From Chondrus crispus (Eukaryota; Rhodophyta; Florideophyceae; Gigartinales; Gigartinaceae), in assembly GCF_000350225.1 (NCBI RefSeq), contig NW_005179013.1, positions 138,757 through 202,756 of the forward strand: a stretch of DNA of 64,000 bases, given 5' to 3'. The position numbers and the translations under genes are program-made. How positions within the stretch are numbered: position 1 is the stretch's first letter; the number at the start of each line of letters is the position of its first letter. Of this stretch, positions 42,911 to 53,655 are shown one piece after another. The notes under the pieces were generated by a model. That model ran no database searches, was not told the DNA's origin, and saw only the letters and a list, made by a program, of their open reading frames with translations.

Positions 42911-45163
42911 TTAAAGAAGCAGTATAGAGTCACGTCAACAATGTTAGCGCGATAAGATGAGGTTGAATCGGCGTATTATCGCGGTTCTTTGCGGTCACAT
43001 GGGAAGCATATTTCTTCTGTATATACACGCGGAAGTGAGTCTGCACGAGTGCATTTCTTTGCGCTCTGTCTTTGGGAAAAGACTGCCAAGATCCCAATGA
43101 GAAGACGATCCTTTAATGTCACACAAGGAACTTGGAGAAACAACATGGTTTTCGATAGAGGCGACCAGTACATAAGCTTGACATAGTAGAGAATGCTCGC
43201 GTCCCACTATCCCAACCTTATACTGCACTTTATACTGTACAGACTGCAGGTGCGTAGTACACTTGTAGTTTGCGGTCTACAAGTACAAAGATGGAACGCG
43301 CAGATGCGCAATGGAAGGAGGATCTGCGAAAACGCAACTGACGCCACCGCCTATGCAAAGGACAGTGTTACTTACCCGCCACAGTGCAGTCCACCGTCGT
43401 TCGAAACCGGCGCATCTACCCCACGGAGCAGACCCTGGCGGATCCAGCACGGCGCGCTGCGAAGTTCCAAGGTCTTCCTCCTCCCTCCCGCTTACGAAGA
43501 CCTTCCCCCCAGAGCGAGTTCCAATGCGCTTGGTGGAACGAGCGCACATGCAAAGATTGTATAGTTACGTGCACGGCGCATCTTTCTAGATGCGAAAGCA
43601 GGGCCCAAAGTCCCCTGTACAGGGGGGGGGGGGGGGGGGGGGTCGCGATGTAGTGCTACCCTGTGGCAGTGGGCCGAAAACGGCACTATATCGAACCATG
43701 CACTATAAGATAATGAGATTTACGGCTTTTTTCCAGCCACTTCCTTGCATCACTGCTCAGAAAGACTGCTTGCAGGACGCCATCACTCATACTTTGCATC
43801 TTCACTAAAGACTCTGTTATTAGTAGCTGCCGAGCCGTCGCATTGGCTTCCTCCTTTTTCGCAGCCATAAATGCCAGCCTACACTTTTGCAAATGTCCAA
43901 TTGCATCATGGACCCTGCCTTTTTCCGCCCTAGTCCCTATTCGAGTTTTGCAACTGCATAATATCTTTCTGCGGCGGTAGCGGCACACAAACCGTGCGGC
44001 ACCGCGGTTAGCATATTCTAAACTCGCGATGGAAGAACCGAACTGTGGAAAAAAAGTTCCAATCCCTCCCTACCCATGAAACCGTATTTTGATGTATTTT
44101 GATATATGGGACGACGGATATGCGTCACTATCAATGGTTTTTGGGTCGGTTTTCATGGAACGGGAATGGTCTCCTTACAGTTTGATCCGCTGATCTTATA
44201 ACAATTTTCTTTGAAGGAAAGTTGTCGTATTCTGTATCTATCTGCATTTTATGGTCCATTTAGTTCCGTGTTGATAAAACCGTGATATCCACGGTTTTCT
44301 AATTTATATTTCGCCAACTAACTGTTTCCACGGTTGCCGGAATTGTTTTTTAGAAAACCATATTGTAACCGTATTTCAAACACGGGGGAACCGTGTAACC
44401 GTGGACAATGTTTCAGCGTCTGTCGAAAAAAAAAAAACGTGAACAGTGGGTACTGTACAGTTGTGGCAAATCGCGTACAGCTGCACACATTTACGCACAG
44501 CAATGTAAAACGGCAGTGCTAACGGTCGTACTCCCCCTCTTTACAATTGCAACGTGCTCTACGACCTTTGGCAGCACGAAGGTCAATGCAATTCAATAAT
44601 GCATCAACCAACACTTGCAGTGTCGGTCGCCACGAGCTGTGGAGCAGTGCAACTAAGGAACGCATCCCTACTATTAGTATAGACAGAAAGGAGAAGCATA
44701 GAGAAAGAGACAAGAGAATACACGCACGAGCGATATACATGCTTAGGCCTTTGTGCCTTCCAACTTTGTTTGTAGAGTAGCGATCCCTCTCCACTGCCAA
44801 CTATCCGCATCATGGATCAATCCCATGCGCTCATAACAGTACGATGTTTCCGTGGCTGACGGTTAACCACTATCCACGGTTACGGGAAATGGGCATTTCC
44901 GCACCGCGCTGGTGTATAAAGTTTACAACACGCGATTTGGATAATTCTGGGTGCTACGTAGTCGCTGTTGTCAGTGACAACAGTACAGTAGTGTCACTAC
45001 ACCGTATTCAATTTGTGATGCGAGTGTCCCTGCACCCAGTTTATTCACTCGCACCTCTAACGCACTTAACTACTTGCGGGCTGTCCCCCCGGCGGACGCC
45101 GCCGCCGCTGCTCCAGCTTGTCAACGTGGCCACGCGGCTACGTTTCTTGGTTGCGTGATGACT
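42911..45163. other. Gene-free stretch with a G run and AT-rich palindromic motifs
   Basis: No gene supported. A 21-base G run lies at 43622-43642. 44040-44420 is AT-rich with repeated AACCGTG and CCACGGTT motifs, including the near-palindrome AACCGTGATATCCACGGTT at about 44278. Small open frames such as 43193-43564 lack protein character. Confidence 0.4.
43622..43642 (+). repeat. 21-base G run
   Basis: Uninterrupted homopolymer, the same length as the C run at 35236-35256. Possible length-variable or assembly-sensitive site. Confidence 0.8.
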
Positions 45164-46086
45164 AAAGAACTGCGACGGAGCGCGGTGCGCGGAATACCAC
45201 TTCTCTGATGCAGCGGGATCGGCGCTTGGCTTTGGTCGGGCGCGGATGGCTTCGGTCAGGATTATGAACCTTCGTGGTCGAAGCGGCTTGGTGAGGATGT
45301 CCGCAAGCATGTGCTCGTAGGGCCTGTGCTTGATCGTAATCATCGCTCTCTTGACGCTTTCACGTAAAAAACGCCGTCTCAGGTTGATGATTCTGCGATT
45401 CTTCGGATGAGGACAATACCGTCCTCATGTGCGGACAGGCCCCGGTCAGGGAGACACAGGCACTTCGCCGACTCCGCCTTCGCCAAACACACTTCACGCC
45501 CCCATCTGGTCGGCATCGTCGTACGCATCCGTGGGGAATTCCCATCGCACTGCAGAAGTGTTTGCGGCCGTGCCGTGCCCGCCGCCGCCAACCGCCCAAG
45601 CTTCCCTTGCACTCTATTCACGCATGCCCGAGGCCCCATCCGAAACCGAAGTGAAGATGACGGCGTAACTAAAATTTCCTGACCTTCTCGCCCCTCTCAC
45701 GGAAAGCCACGTTCTTGAATGACCACTCTCATCGGTCTAGAGCCCGAACGTCGTAGCGTGGCCGTGGCGGTGATTATGAGCCCTTCGCGGTGCCGAGTGA
45801 ACCCACAGCGGTGTTCCCAGTTCCTGCAGTGGTTCCCTGCGTACGTGCAGATCGCTGGATTCCTTGGTGACGATGGGGATGAGGCGTTCGGCCTAACGCT
45901 TTACGAAGAGACCGGCTTGCACGAATCGCCCTCTTCACGAATGGGTGCGTTGCCGTGCGAGTTGAAGCTTTCCTTGGGCGATGCTTGAAGTGAAGGCACG
46001 AGTGCTTGTACCGACTGAGTCGTACGCGGCCATTTCCCGCCAGAGGCGGCGATTGTCTTTGGTGACGGCGGCGGGGTTGGCTTGTT
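45041..46086 (-). mobile_element. Copia-like pol tail remnant, copy 1
   Basis: On the minus strand about 45340-45270 reads HRPYEHMLADILTKPLRP, the typical end of copia RNase H (the ADILTKPL motif), and the stretch to the right continues as decayed pol-like sequence (RAFTSSIAQGKLQ near 45970). The block 45164-46086 is repeated at 52396-53286 at very roughly 90% identity by eye; copy 1 has about 40 extra bp near 45385-45425. Truncated, many breaks; old. No LTR identified. Confidence 0.6.
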
Positions 46087-46957
46087 AGTTAGTGATTACG
46101 ACGGTTGTCAGTTTAGGGTGTGTCATGAATTGATGTATTACTTGTTCGTGTGTTTGTTCATGCGTTTTATGTGCTGTACTGCCCATTACCTCCGAATCTG
46201 CACTCAGCTGTTCAAGGCTCATTGCTGCTTGCAGAAGCTGGAGTACGGGTTGTGACCGATAATCGAGAGATACGGTTAAAATCAGTGGCCAGCTGTTGAA
46301 GCGCAGTACGCAATCGAGATATTCCTCCCATCTAAAATAGGGTGAGCTTCAGAGCATCAGTTTTATAGAGGTTAATAGGACATACGACCCCCAAGCTTGC
46401 GTTTAACGTTTTCTTTATACGTATTCGACGGTAAGCAGCGGAAAAGAGTCATTAATTTTTATTCTACAATGGGCCAAACTGGGAATGCCAGCAATCGTTG
46501 CAGCTATAGATGCATCCAGATGGCGGGTGCCCATCTTGCCCATCTTGCCAACAATGCATCGCTGCCGCCCTTTCTGCTCTCCCATTCGCGCTCAGCCCCC
46601 TGCCAGCCAGCCCTGGCCGCGCAACTTGGAAACCTATCCCGTAAAACCCGCCTGCTGTCTCACCTCTGTCGCAAGTGCGCTGTTCGGCCTTGTTGCCGCC
46701 TCGTCGGACGCGCGAGCGGGCGCCGCGGGGGCGAGTCGCCCCGGCTACGTTTGCTCGGCGTTAGCGTCCGCCTGACGCCGCACGCGGGCCCCGCGTGCCG
46801 CGTCCAACGCTGCGTTCCCCGGCCCCTTTGAATTGTCAAAGCGAGCATGCTGGGGCCGTACAAGCCCGGGCTGTATTTATACCTTTGCAAGCCCTGCTCG
46901 TCCTGAATCGCCTCAGAAGTGCTGTAGCTGGGTTTCCCCGGTCCTCCTTTGCCTGCC
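46087..46957. other. Intergenic before the orphan gene
   Basis: AT-rich to 46500, then GC-rich. Short Cys/Arg-rich frames at 46400-46830 look like chance readings. Presumed promoter and leader of the downstream gene. Confidence 0.4.
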
Positions 46958-48853
46958 ATGTTCGACCGCGAGAGCAAGCTCGCGCGGGAGCTCAAAAAGC
47001 AGATGCGCAACTGCGTCCGCGGCCAGAAAGGGCCTGCTCTTATCGAGTCAGGCGAGCCGCTGGCCTTTCTGAGCTATGTCCAGATCCCACCTGCGAGCCG
47101 GAGTAGGGGCAAGTCGTGGCCGGACAAGCTGGAAGACGAGCTCGCGCAGGTGCTGATCAACACCAATATCCGGTGCGTGTGGATGGACAAGATGAAGTAC
47201 CCCGACATCGTCACGCTGGGCGTCGCGTCTGGGCTCAAGCCATACGCGTCCCCGCAGGGATACGTCATCGTGCGCGGAGCTTTCGGGCACCGTTACGCCC
47301 CGTACCACTTCGTCGCCTCGTGCGGCTCGTACATGGAGATGGTCGTGCAGCACGTCATGGAGACGGGCGAGGAGCACTCCACCCTGCGCTGGACCGCGTC
47401 CTCCCGCCTGTGGCCGTCAGCTGAGGTGGCCGTCGGAGTGATGCACGGCCGCATCCTCCCCACGCGCCCCACCGTGGACGCGTGCAAGCTCCTTCTCGAC
47501 GTGCTCAACCGTGCCATCACCATGCTCAACTCGCCCAACAGTACAGTCGAGCAGGACATGGGCTTCTCCTTTTTCCGCAAGAGGGTACGCTGCAAGGCGT
47601 GCGGACACAAGAACCGTGTCCCGGACGTAGTCGATTGGACGGCCGTATGTACAGGCGTCATTGTAGTCCGCGACCGTGTGCAGACTTGGCTCAACATGAT
47701 TGTGAATTGCAACGGCGGCGTTGCCGGCCGTTTCCTCCAAGACTACATCGTGGGCCCGATGTGGACGGCCGACTGCTACGAGGAGAAAGATCGCGTCCCC
47801 GTAGCCTCGCTCACACATTTTCTATGGCTGCAGGCCGGTACAGGCGGCACGGAGCTGGCGCGTCACTTGGAAAAGCTGGTCAACAAGCCTGAGGCCCTCA
47901 CAGAACGGTTGCTCGCGTGCGTAGGGCCGTGGCGGCACCCACGCTTCTGGTACGAGACGTACGAGAAGATGATCGACCGCATCGTGGTGCAGCTCACGCT
48001 CTCGAGGAGCACAAAGCACGGGACGCAGACCGACGAGTGGGCTAATGCCGTGTGGTTCTACCCTACGGAGGGCGCGGGCTTTTTCGGTGACTTGACGTTT
48101 TCACCAGGCAAGAAGCTCGTCATGGACGCATTCCGCGAGGAGGCAGATGTTGACGCTATAGAGATATCTGCAGACATCATCGTGAGCCAGCAACGTTCCC
48201 TATGGCCAGTGGTCGGCGGCACACTGCCATGGTACTTTACCGAGTGCGAGGGCGAGGAAGTGGTGCTGGTGCCCGCGATGCACGCCCCCAGGATGCTTTT
48301 AGGGCAGCTTATGGGGCAACAACTCGGAAGGCTGCAGTACGTCCTGGAGGCAGAGATGCCTTCCAACGAGCTGGTCGTACAGATCCCGATCGGCGGCAAC
48401 ATCAAAGCGGTGACATTCTCGCGCGCCGAACAGGAGCTCTACTACATTGCCTTCGTGATGAAAGGCGAGCGTCTGTCACTCCGCGCGATGCGCCCGTGTC
48501 ACTCGTCGGTCAACACGAGCTGGTGCAATATCGAGCCCACAAGCGTAGTGTATCGCGCACAAGGGCACACGCCCGAGCAAGGCACGATGTACGGTGCCAA
48601 TGGGATGCCGCGCGACTACCGCGACATGTACAAAACGTGGGCCGGCCAGGCTGGCTTCCGGCCCCTCGGCGTGCTCGACCGGCGGGCCGTGTTCGACGAA
48701 AGTCTTGAAGTGGGCGGCGGCGCGGCGGACAACTCCGAACGCAGAGCCGTCGGGTGGAACTGGCTCCCCGTCCCCGACCAGGAGTCGGCCATCGCGGAGA
48801 TCGACCCGCACGTAGTCCGTGTGCTCTCCGCGTGGAAAGAGGTGTGGCTATGA
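46958..48853 (+). CDS. Orphan protein, 631 aa, unrecognised
   Basis: A single long intact frame from the ATG at 46958 to a TGA, with balanced composition and no low-complexity stretches, so it is very likely a real gene or a complete element gene. I recognise no family. Visible features: an N-terminal basic helix (RESKLARELKKQMRNCVRG), a compact half zinc ribbon at about residue 210 (RVRCKACGHKNRV), many Trp and Tyr residues, a run of beta-strand-like segments (about 400-560), and no membrane segment or signal peptide. GC content is higher than the flanking DNA, and the gene stands alone between repeats (a copia remnant to the left, a pogo-like element to the right). It may be a lineage-specific, possibly mobile, multi-copy gene. 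No function is proposed. Confidence 0.7.
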   Translation: MFDRESKLARELKKQMRNCVRGQKGPALIESGEPLAFLSYVQIPPASRSRGKSWPDKLEDELAQVLINTNIRCVWMDKMKYPDIVTLGVASGLKPYASPQGYVIVRGAFGHRYAPYHFVASCGSYMEMVVQHVMETGEEHSTLRWTASSRLWPSAEVAVGVMHGRILPTRPTVDACKLLLDVLNRAITMLNSPNSTVEQDMGFSFFRKRVRCKACGHKNRVPDVVDWTAVCTGVIVVRDRVQTWLNMIVNCNGGVAGRFLQDYIVGPMWTADCYEEKDRVPVASLTHFLWLQAGTGGTELARHLEKLVNKPEALTERLLACVGPWRHPRFWYETYEKMIDRIVVQLTLSRSTKHGTQTDEWANAVWFYPTEGAGFFGDLTFSPGKKLVMDAFREEADVDAIEISADIIVSQQRSLWPVVGGTLPWYFTECEGEEVVLVPAMHAPRMLLGQLMGQQLGRLQYVLEAEMPSNELVVQIPIGGNIKAVTFSRAEQELYYIAFVMKGERLSLRAMRPCHSSVNTSWCNIEPTSVVYRAQGHTPEQGTMYGANGMPRDYRDMYKTWAGQAGFRPLGVLDRRAVFDESLEVGGGAADNSERRAVGWNWLPVPDQESAIAEIDPHVVRVLSAWKEVWL

Positions 48854-49122
48854 GGGGGAGAGGAGAGTTCTCCAGCTCGGAGCAGGAGCGACATGCGAGA
48901 TGTGACTAGCAGCCGGAATAAGTAGGATGGGACTTTTCACGGTGCCAGCCAGTCGGCGCATTTGCTGGGGCTTTCAACACGGCGCACGCGAACTGTACAC
49001 CCGGGGACGGTATTTAGTGTCATTGATACCATTTCCGTGGTGGAAATCTCAAACCCTAAACATACAGTATATTAATGTCAGTGATACTATTTCCGTACTT
49101 GCACTATTTCAGTGAAAAACGG
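48854..49122. other. Intergenic between orphan gene and pogo-like element
   Basis: Contains three echoes of a GTCA(T/G)TGATAC(C/T)ATTTCCGT motif around 49020-49100. No gene. Confidence 0.35.
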
Positions 49123-49124
49123 TA

Positions 49125-50937
49125 CTACTGTCACTGACATTGCCAAAAGTAACACTGAATACTGTAAGTTAGATCTCATTACAGCCTACAGCATTTATTT
49201 TCGTCCTACCAAAACCTCACATGCCTGCCTCTAATCATCAGTGCGTTATTGGACCAGGTCTACGACATCCATCGACTCTTGCACTGTAACACCATCAAAG
49301 TTTTCACGGTACTTTTTGACAATCTCCTGTAGTTGCGGTGTCAACTGTCTTTCTTCCCAAAGGCCGTTCAAGTTCTGCGCCAAACCGCACCGCATCATTG
49401 CCTTACGAGCATAAGAGACACCATCCCTATCCCTTTGCGAAGCGACATCTTTGACAGCGTTTGCTGCCAACTTTAAAATGAAATATTTTCCAGGATTCTT
49501 CAATCGCCCAGAAGACCTTGGGCCTCTCTCAACTTCATACATGTTGTTTTCTATCATTTAAAGCTTGTAATCATCACAACGTTTTCTCCATGCTGTCTTA
49601 ATTTTCTGAGTAATAAAGAGTCAGCGCGTTGCAACAAGTCAGTAGCGTTAGGCGGAAAAAAACGTATCTCCGTGTTCAAACTATCGACACATTTTCTAAG
49701 CTCATCTGTCAGTGCATGCCCAGAGCAATTATCCATGTAAAGTATGCGTCTTCTCCCATTCGTCAACTTCCTAATCGCTCTTGGTTCTTTCATGTATTGG
49801 AGCACGACGATCCTGTCCATCCAACCTTTACGACGACTGCGATGAGATACTCCTGGAACGTTGTCCCGGATGCCGTCAATAGGATAGGGACGATTCCGAT
49901 TTTAAAATGTCATAAACGGTGGTTCCAGGCCTGCATCACGTCAGCCTGACAGTAGCACATCATCGTCATTCCATCATCTCCCGAGACTACGTCAGCGTAT
50001 TTAACATCACTGTCCCCTTTTCGAGCCATTGTCTTATGATCATCCATGTTTATCACGAAGTGGGTCTCGTCGGCATTGTATATATTGTCCTTATTGAAGA
50101 GACCAGCCCAGATCTCTCTGAAAACGGTCCCCAAATGGAAGGCGACAGCACGATGAATTTGCTCCTGCTTTTTGGGAGAAACCATGAGCTTACCCGTCTG
50201 TGAACGGTGAACAATCCCATTGGCTTCCGTGAACGATTAAATCCATCGGGGAGATATGGAATTGATGATAGGTAACATTGTTCTGGAGTCAATTATACTG
50301 GCATTGTACGTATCATTCACAGAGTTCATTATCAGATTGACAGCCAATCGCGTCAATAAAGATCTGTTGAATTTCAACCCAGCCTTGCGCATCCTATCGA
50401 ACTCAGAACTAAGGTCCTTGTACAGAGCAACTACCCATGACCGTCGTTTTCTTCCTCGCCCGTGGGATGCTTTCCGGTTGTAACTATGCGTTCCGCCCTT
50501 CATCACTCGCGAGAACGAGATGTTCCCGTCACCACGGCACCCTCCGAGTCCTTCTAATGTAATTGTTCGAGACTGGAAATACCGCGTAGCTTTTGCAATA
50601 TTGGCGTTCGGGGAGGCACGAAAATAGTCGGGCAATTCCAGAACTGCACGTGCGCATATGTGCACTACACGACCATCTTGTTACTCTGAAACCATCCAGC
50701 GCGCAATCTGCGCCCTTTGGTGTTTGGTCAGCACCAATTGAATGTTTCGCCTCTTGGTAGACGTCGGAGCATCTGGTGCTTCATCAGATACTGCCGGAGC
50801 GCCGACGGGGACATCGCTGGATGTCAGAGAAGGTTCTGTGTTCGCAACTCTTGATGCGCGATCTGCTGTTTGTGGTACAATTGCCAAGTCGCGCTATTGA
50901 ACTAGGCGGGCGCCAGGGGCCTCGCCCAGTACAGTAG
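49125..50937 (-). mobile_element. Pogo-like DNA transposon with imperfect terminal repeats
   Basis: About 1.8 kb. The left end CTACTGTCACTG (49125 on) and the right end read inward on the minus strand, CTACTGTACTGG (from 50937), are similar, and TA dinucleotides flank both (49123-49124 and 50938-50939), as expected for pogo/Tc1-mariner insertion. It carries one decayed transposase gene on the minus strand. The right end abuts the LTR of element C within about 5 bp. Confidence 0.6.
49246..50887 (-). pseudogene. Pogo-family (DDE superfamily) transposase pseudogene
   Basis: The minus strand reads a transposase in pieces: an N-terminal DNA-binding part with KRRNIQLVLTKHQRAQIARW; a middle with YNADETHFVINMDD and KYADVVSGDDGMT (first catalytic Asp region); ILYMDNCSGH (second Asp) and FFPPNATDLLQRADS (the PPN...Q.AD block where the third acidic residue lies); and a C-terminal SGRLKNPGKYFILKLAA region. 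In-frame TAA stops at 50681-50683 and 50237-50239 and frame changes near 49830-49910 and 49555 disable it, and the N-terminal part has no upstream ATG. The layout matches long pogo-like transposases known from oomycetes and algae. Inactive copy. Confidence 0.78.
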
Positions 50938-50942
50938 TAAGA

Positions 50943-51935
50943 TGTTAACCGATACGGTGCATACGTGGCCAGCATGTGTAGATGTGGCCACGTTGGAGTC
51001 CACGTGTAGTTAGTGGCACCAGATAGTGCAGGTGTACACGTGGTGCGCGACCGATCGGTGGGTTGGTACAGTAGTCATTTTTAGTTACCGTAAGCTACAG
51101 TAAGCTGGCTACAGTATTTACAGCTGCTGTAGTCCGTCTGGTGCCACTGCCCTACTAGGGGGTATAAGAGAAGGGGGCACCAGGCTGGAGGTAAACCGAG
51201 GCAAGCACGCCTCCCCTTACTTCCTACCCTAGTCCTTTCTCCGTACTGTTAACTAAGACCTTCAGGTTTCCAGCTCGCCACCGGTCGTACTGCTCTACAC
51301 CCCAGTACGACTGCTCGTGTTCTGCGTAGTGTACCTCCCTCACATCAGTGCTTCCTACCGATTCGGATTATTCTACCTGACGCTCCAGTGTAGCGGTCCC
51401 CCAGGCTCCCTCATTTTAGGTACAGCCTGTCCTTTTCCGTTTACGGTTTAGCGTCCCTACGGTTGTACCACATTTTTGGTACTCTCGTGGAGGGCTCTCC
51501 TGGGGTTTCTAGACCCTCACCGTCGAGCTCAAGAAAGAAGACATCCGATTCGGTACGTGGACAAATTGAAAACACGTATCAACCCCCGGTTCAAGCAAGA
51601 AGTCAAGATGAATCCGACAGGGACCCCTGCGGAAGACTCCGGTTCAGGACGGGGCAGTACTCGCTCCGGCTCAGCCCGGGCGAGTACGCGCAGCGGACCA
51701 CCCGGGTCCGTGCGCCCCCGTGTCGAAAACCCGGAGTCACTGCTACGGGTGACACCCGATACAGGGCAGAACCCAGCCAATACGGAGGGGACGGCCCCTG
51801 CGGCCGTCCCGGCCCTCGCTGTTCGAGCGGGTACCGAACACTGCTCCCAGTGGTCATTAAATACCCTCTGGCCGCGCATGCAGACGTGGCTGGAGGAAGC
51901 TCTCGTTAAAGAGGTTCCCGAACACTCTGTGGCAT
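50943..51935 (+). mobile_element. Element C: LTR plus 5' gag stub of a Ty3/gypsy element
   Basis: A 530-bp LTR (50943-51472, TGTTAACC...GTACCACA, TATA-like TATAAGAG near 51163) followed by a TGGTACTCTCGTGG primer-site-like sequence (about 51477) and the start of gag at 51608 (MNPTGTPAEDSGSG, then RPRVENPESLLR), which resembles the gag start of element A (VENPEALLR). The element is cut off after about 110 gag codons. Related in LTR length to the solo LTR nested in element A. Truncated fossil. Confidence 0.75.
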
Positions 51936-52345
51936 TGCGCCGCCGGCTGCTTTGGTTGTTTTGTTTGTTTGTTTGTTTTTGGGCCGTGTGGGTCTTCGAC
52001 CTTGCCTACCGCCTACCAGGCGCATTGCACCACACCTGTGTACCCCAGTTGCGCGTTAACAACCTCTGTGATGATAGTTGTCAATAAAAACGTCTCTGGC
52101 GATTCGTTCAGTGCTTTGTTTTAGGCAATCGATGTATTTATTGATATTTTATCAATAAAATACGTTTTGAGGAAGAATGTAACGGAAAACTCCGAATAAG
52201 GTTCCATACAGTTACACTGCGGCTAAAATCGGCATCTGTAAAACTGACCGATGTTCACTACAGTGTAAACCACGGCAGCTAGGCCATATATGCGATATCA
52301 ACCTTGAATTTCAGATTCCCATTCGATAATAGCGAGCCCGATTTA
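51936..52345. other. Unassigned junction DNA
   Basis: Begins where element C gag stops. A short GTTTGTTT run at 51957-51978 and AATAAA signals near 52083 and 52156 are visible. No gene. Confidence 0.35.
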
Positions 52346-53405
52346 TCATATCAATTCTCTTCGTTGGTTCCATGCGAGCAGATTACCATGATGGCCGCAG
52401 AACTGCGACGAAGCGCGGTGCGCAGAATACCACTTCTCCGGTGCGGCGGGATCTGCATTAGGCTTTGGTCGGGCGCGGATGGCTTCGGTCAGGATTACGA
52501 ACCTTCGTGGTCGAAGCGGCCTGGTGAGAATGTCGGCAAGCATGTGCTCGTAAGGCCTGTGCATGATCGCAATCACCGCTCTCTTGACGCTTTCAAGTAA
52601 AAATGTCGTCTCAAGCTGAGGATTCTGTGCGGACAGGCCCCGGTCAGGGAGGCACTAGCACTTCGCCGATTCCGCCTTCGCCAAACACATTTCACGCCTT
52701 CATCTGGTCGGTATCGTCGTATTCATCCATGGGGAATTCCCATCGCACTGCAGAAGTGTTTGCGGCCGTGCCGTGCCCGCCGCCTCGCACCGCCCAAGCT
52801 TCACTTGCACTTCATCCACGCATGGCCGAGGCCGCATCCAAAACCAAAGTGAAGATGACGGCGTGGTTATAAATGTCCTTACTCCCTCGCCCCGCTCACG
52901 GAAAGCCACGTTCTTGAATGTCCACCCGCATCGGTCTAGGTCCTGAACGTCGTAACGCGGCCGTGGCGGTGATTCTGAGCCCTTTGCAGTGCCCAGCGAG
53001 CCCATGGTGGTGTTCTCAGTTCCTGCGGTGGTTACCTGCGTACGTATAGATCGCTGGATTACTTGGTGGCGATGGGGATGAGGCGCTCAGCCTATCGCTT
53101 TACGGAGAGACCGGCTTGCCCAAACCGTCCTCCCCTCGAATGGGTGCGTTGCTTTGCGATTTGAAGCTTTCCTTGGCCGATACTTGAAGTAAAGGCACGA
53201 GTGCTTGTACTGAATGCGTCGTACACGGCCAGTTCCCGCCATAGGCGGCGATTGTCTTTGGTGACTGCGACGGGGTTGGCTTTGTAGTCTGTAGCACGTT
53301 GCGTTCCTTTCTCGCTCGTTGTCCTGCTCGCTCTGCTGCGGTCACTACCGCATTAAACAGAAGAAAACAGTGCTTGGCGATGACACTCAGGCGGATTCTT
53401 TTCAC
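52346..53405 (-). mobile_element. Copia-like pol tail remnant, copy 2
   Basis: Second copy of the block at 45164-46086, same orientation. The minus strand reads HRPYEHMLADILTRPLRP near 52560-52500 and RAFTSSIGQGKLQ near 53170. Either two insertions of one element or a segmental duplication of about 0.9 kb. Truncated, many breaks. Confidence 0.6.
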
Positions 53406-53519
53406 GGCCTGAGCTCTGCCTTTATTGTTGGGAAGTTCTCTGTACCTCTATTTATTCTGGGGAATCTGTGCCCCACGGATATGGGGCTCTACAGGGGGGT
53501 GGAAAGAAAGAATTGGATA

Positions 53520-53655
53520 TGACAAATAGTCCGGGGTAGTGGACACACGTGTGAATAATTGCACAGTTTTAATTTTCAATTATTTTATTTAGTTAATTAG
53601 TTAGCATCAATTTTGCTGACATTAGATTAGATCTAAGATCTAGCGCCGCGAACTG
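53520..53655 (+). repeat. LTR-start fragment, inverted relative to element E
   Basis: GGACACACGTG, an AATTGCACAGTTTTAATTTT stretch and the GCTGACA...AGATCTAGCGCCGCGA stretch here match, as reverse complement, the last about 115 bp of the window (63885-64000). It joins directly to the integrase end of element D. Confidence 0.75.

Noticed and set aside
46397-46831. Cys/Arg-rich frames upstream of the orphan gene
   Set aside because: Biased composition, several overlapping frames, no motif.
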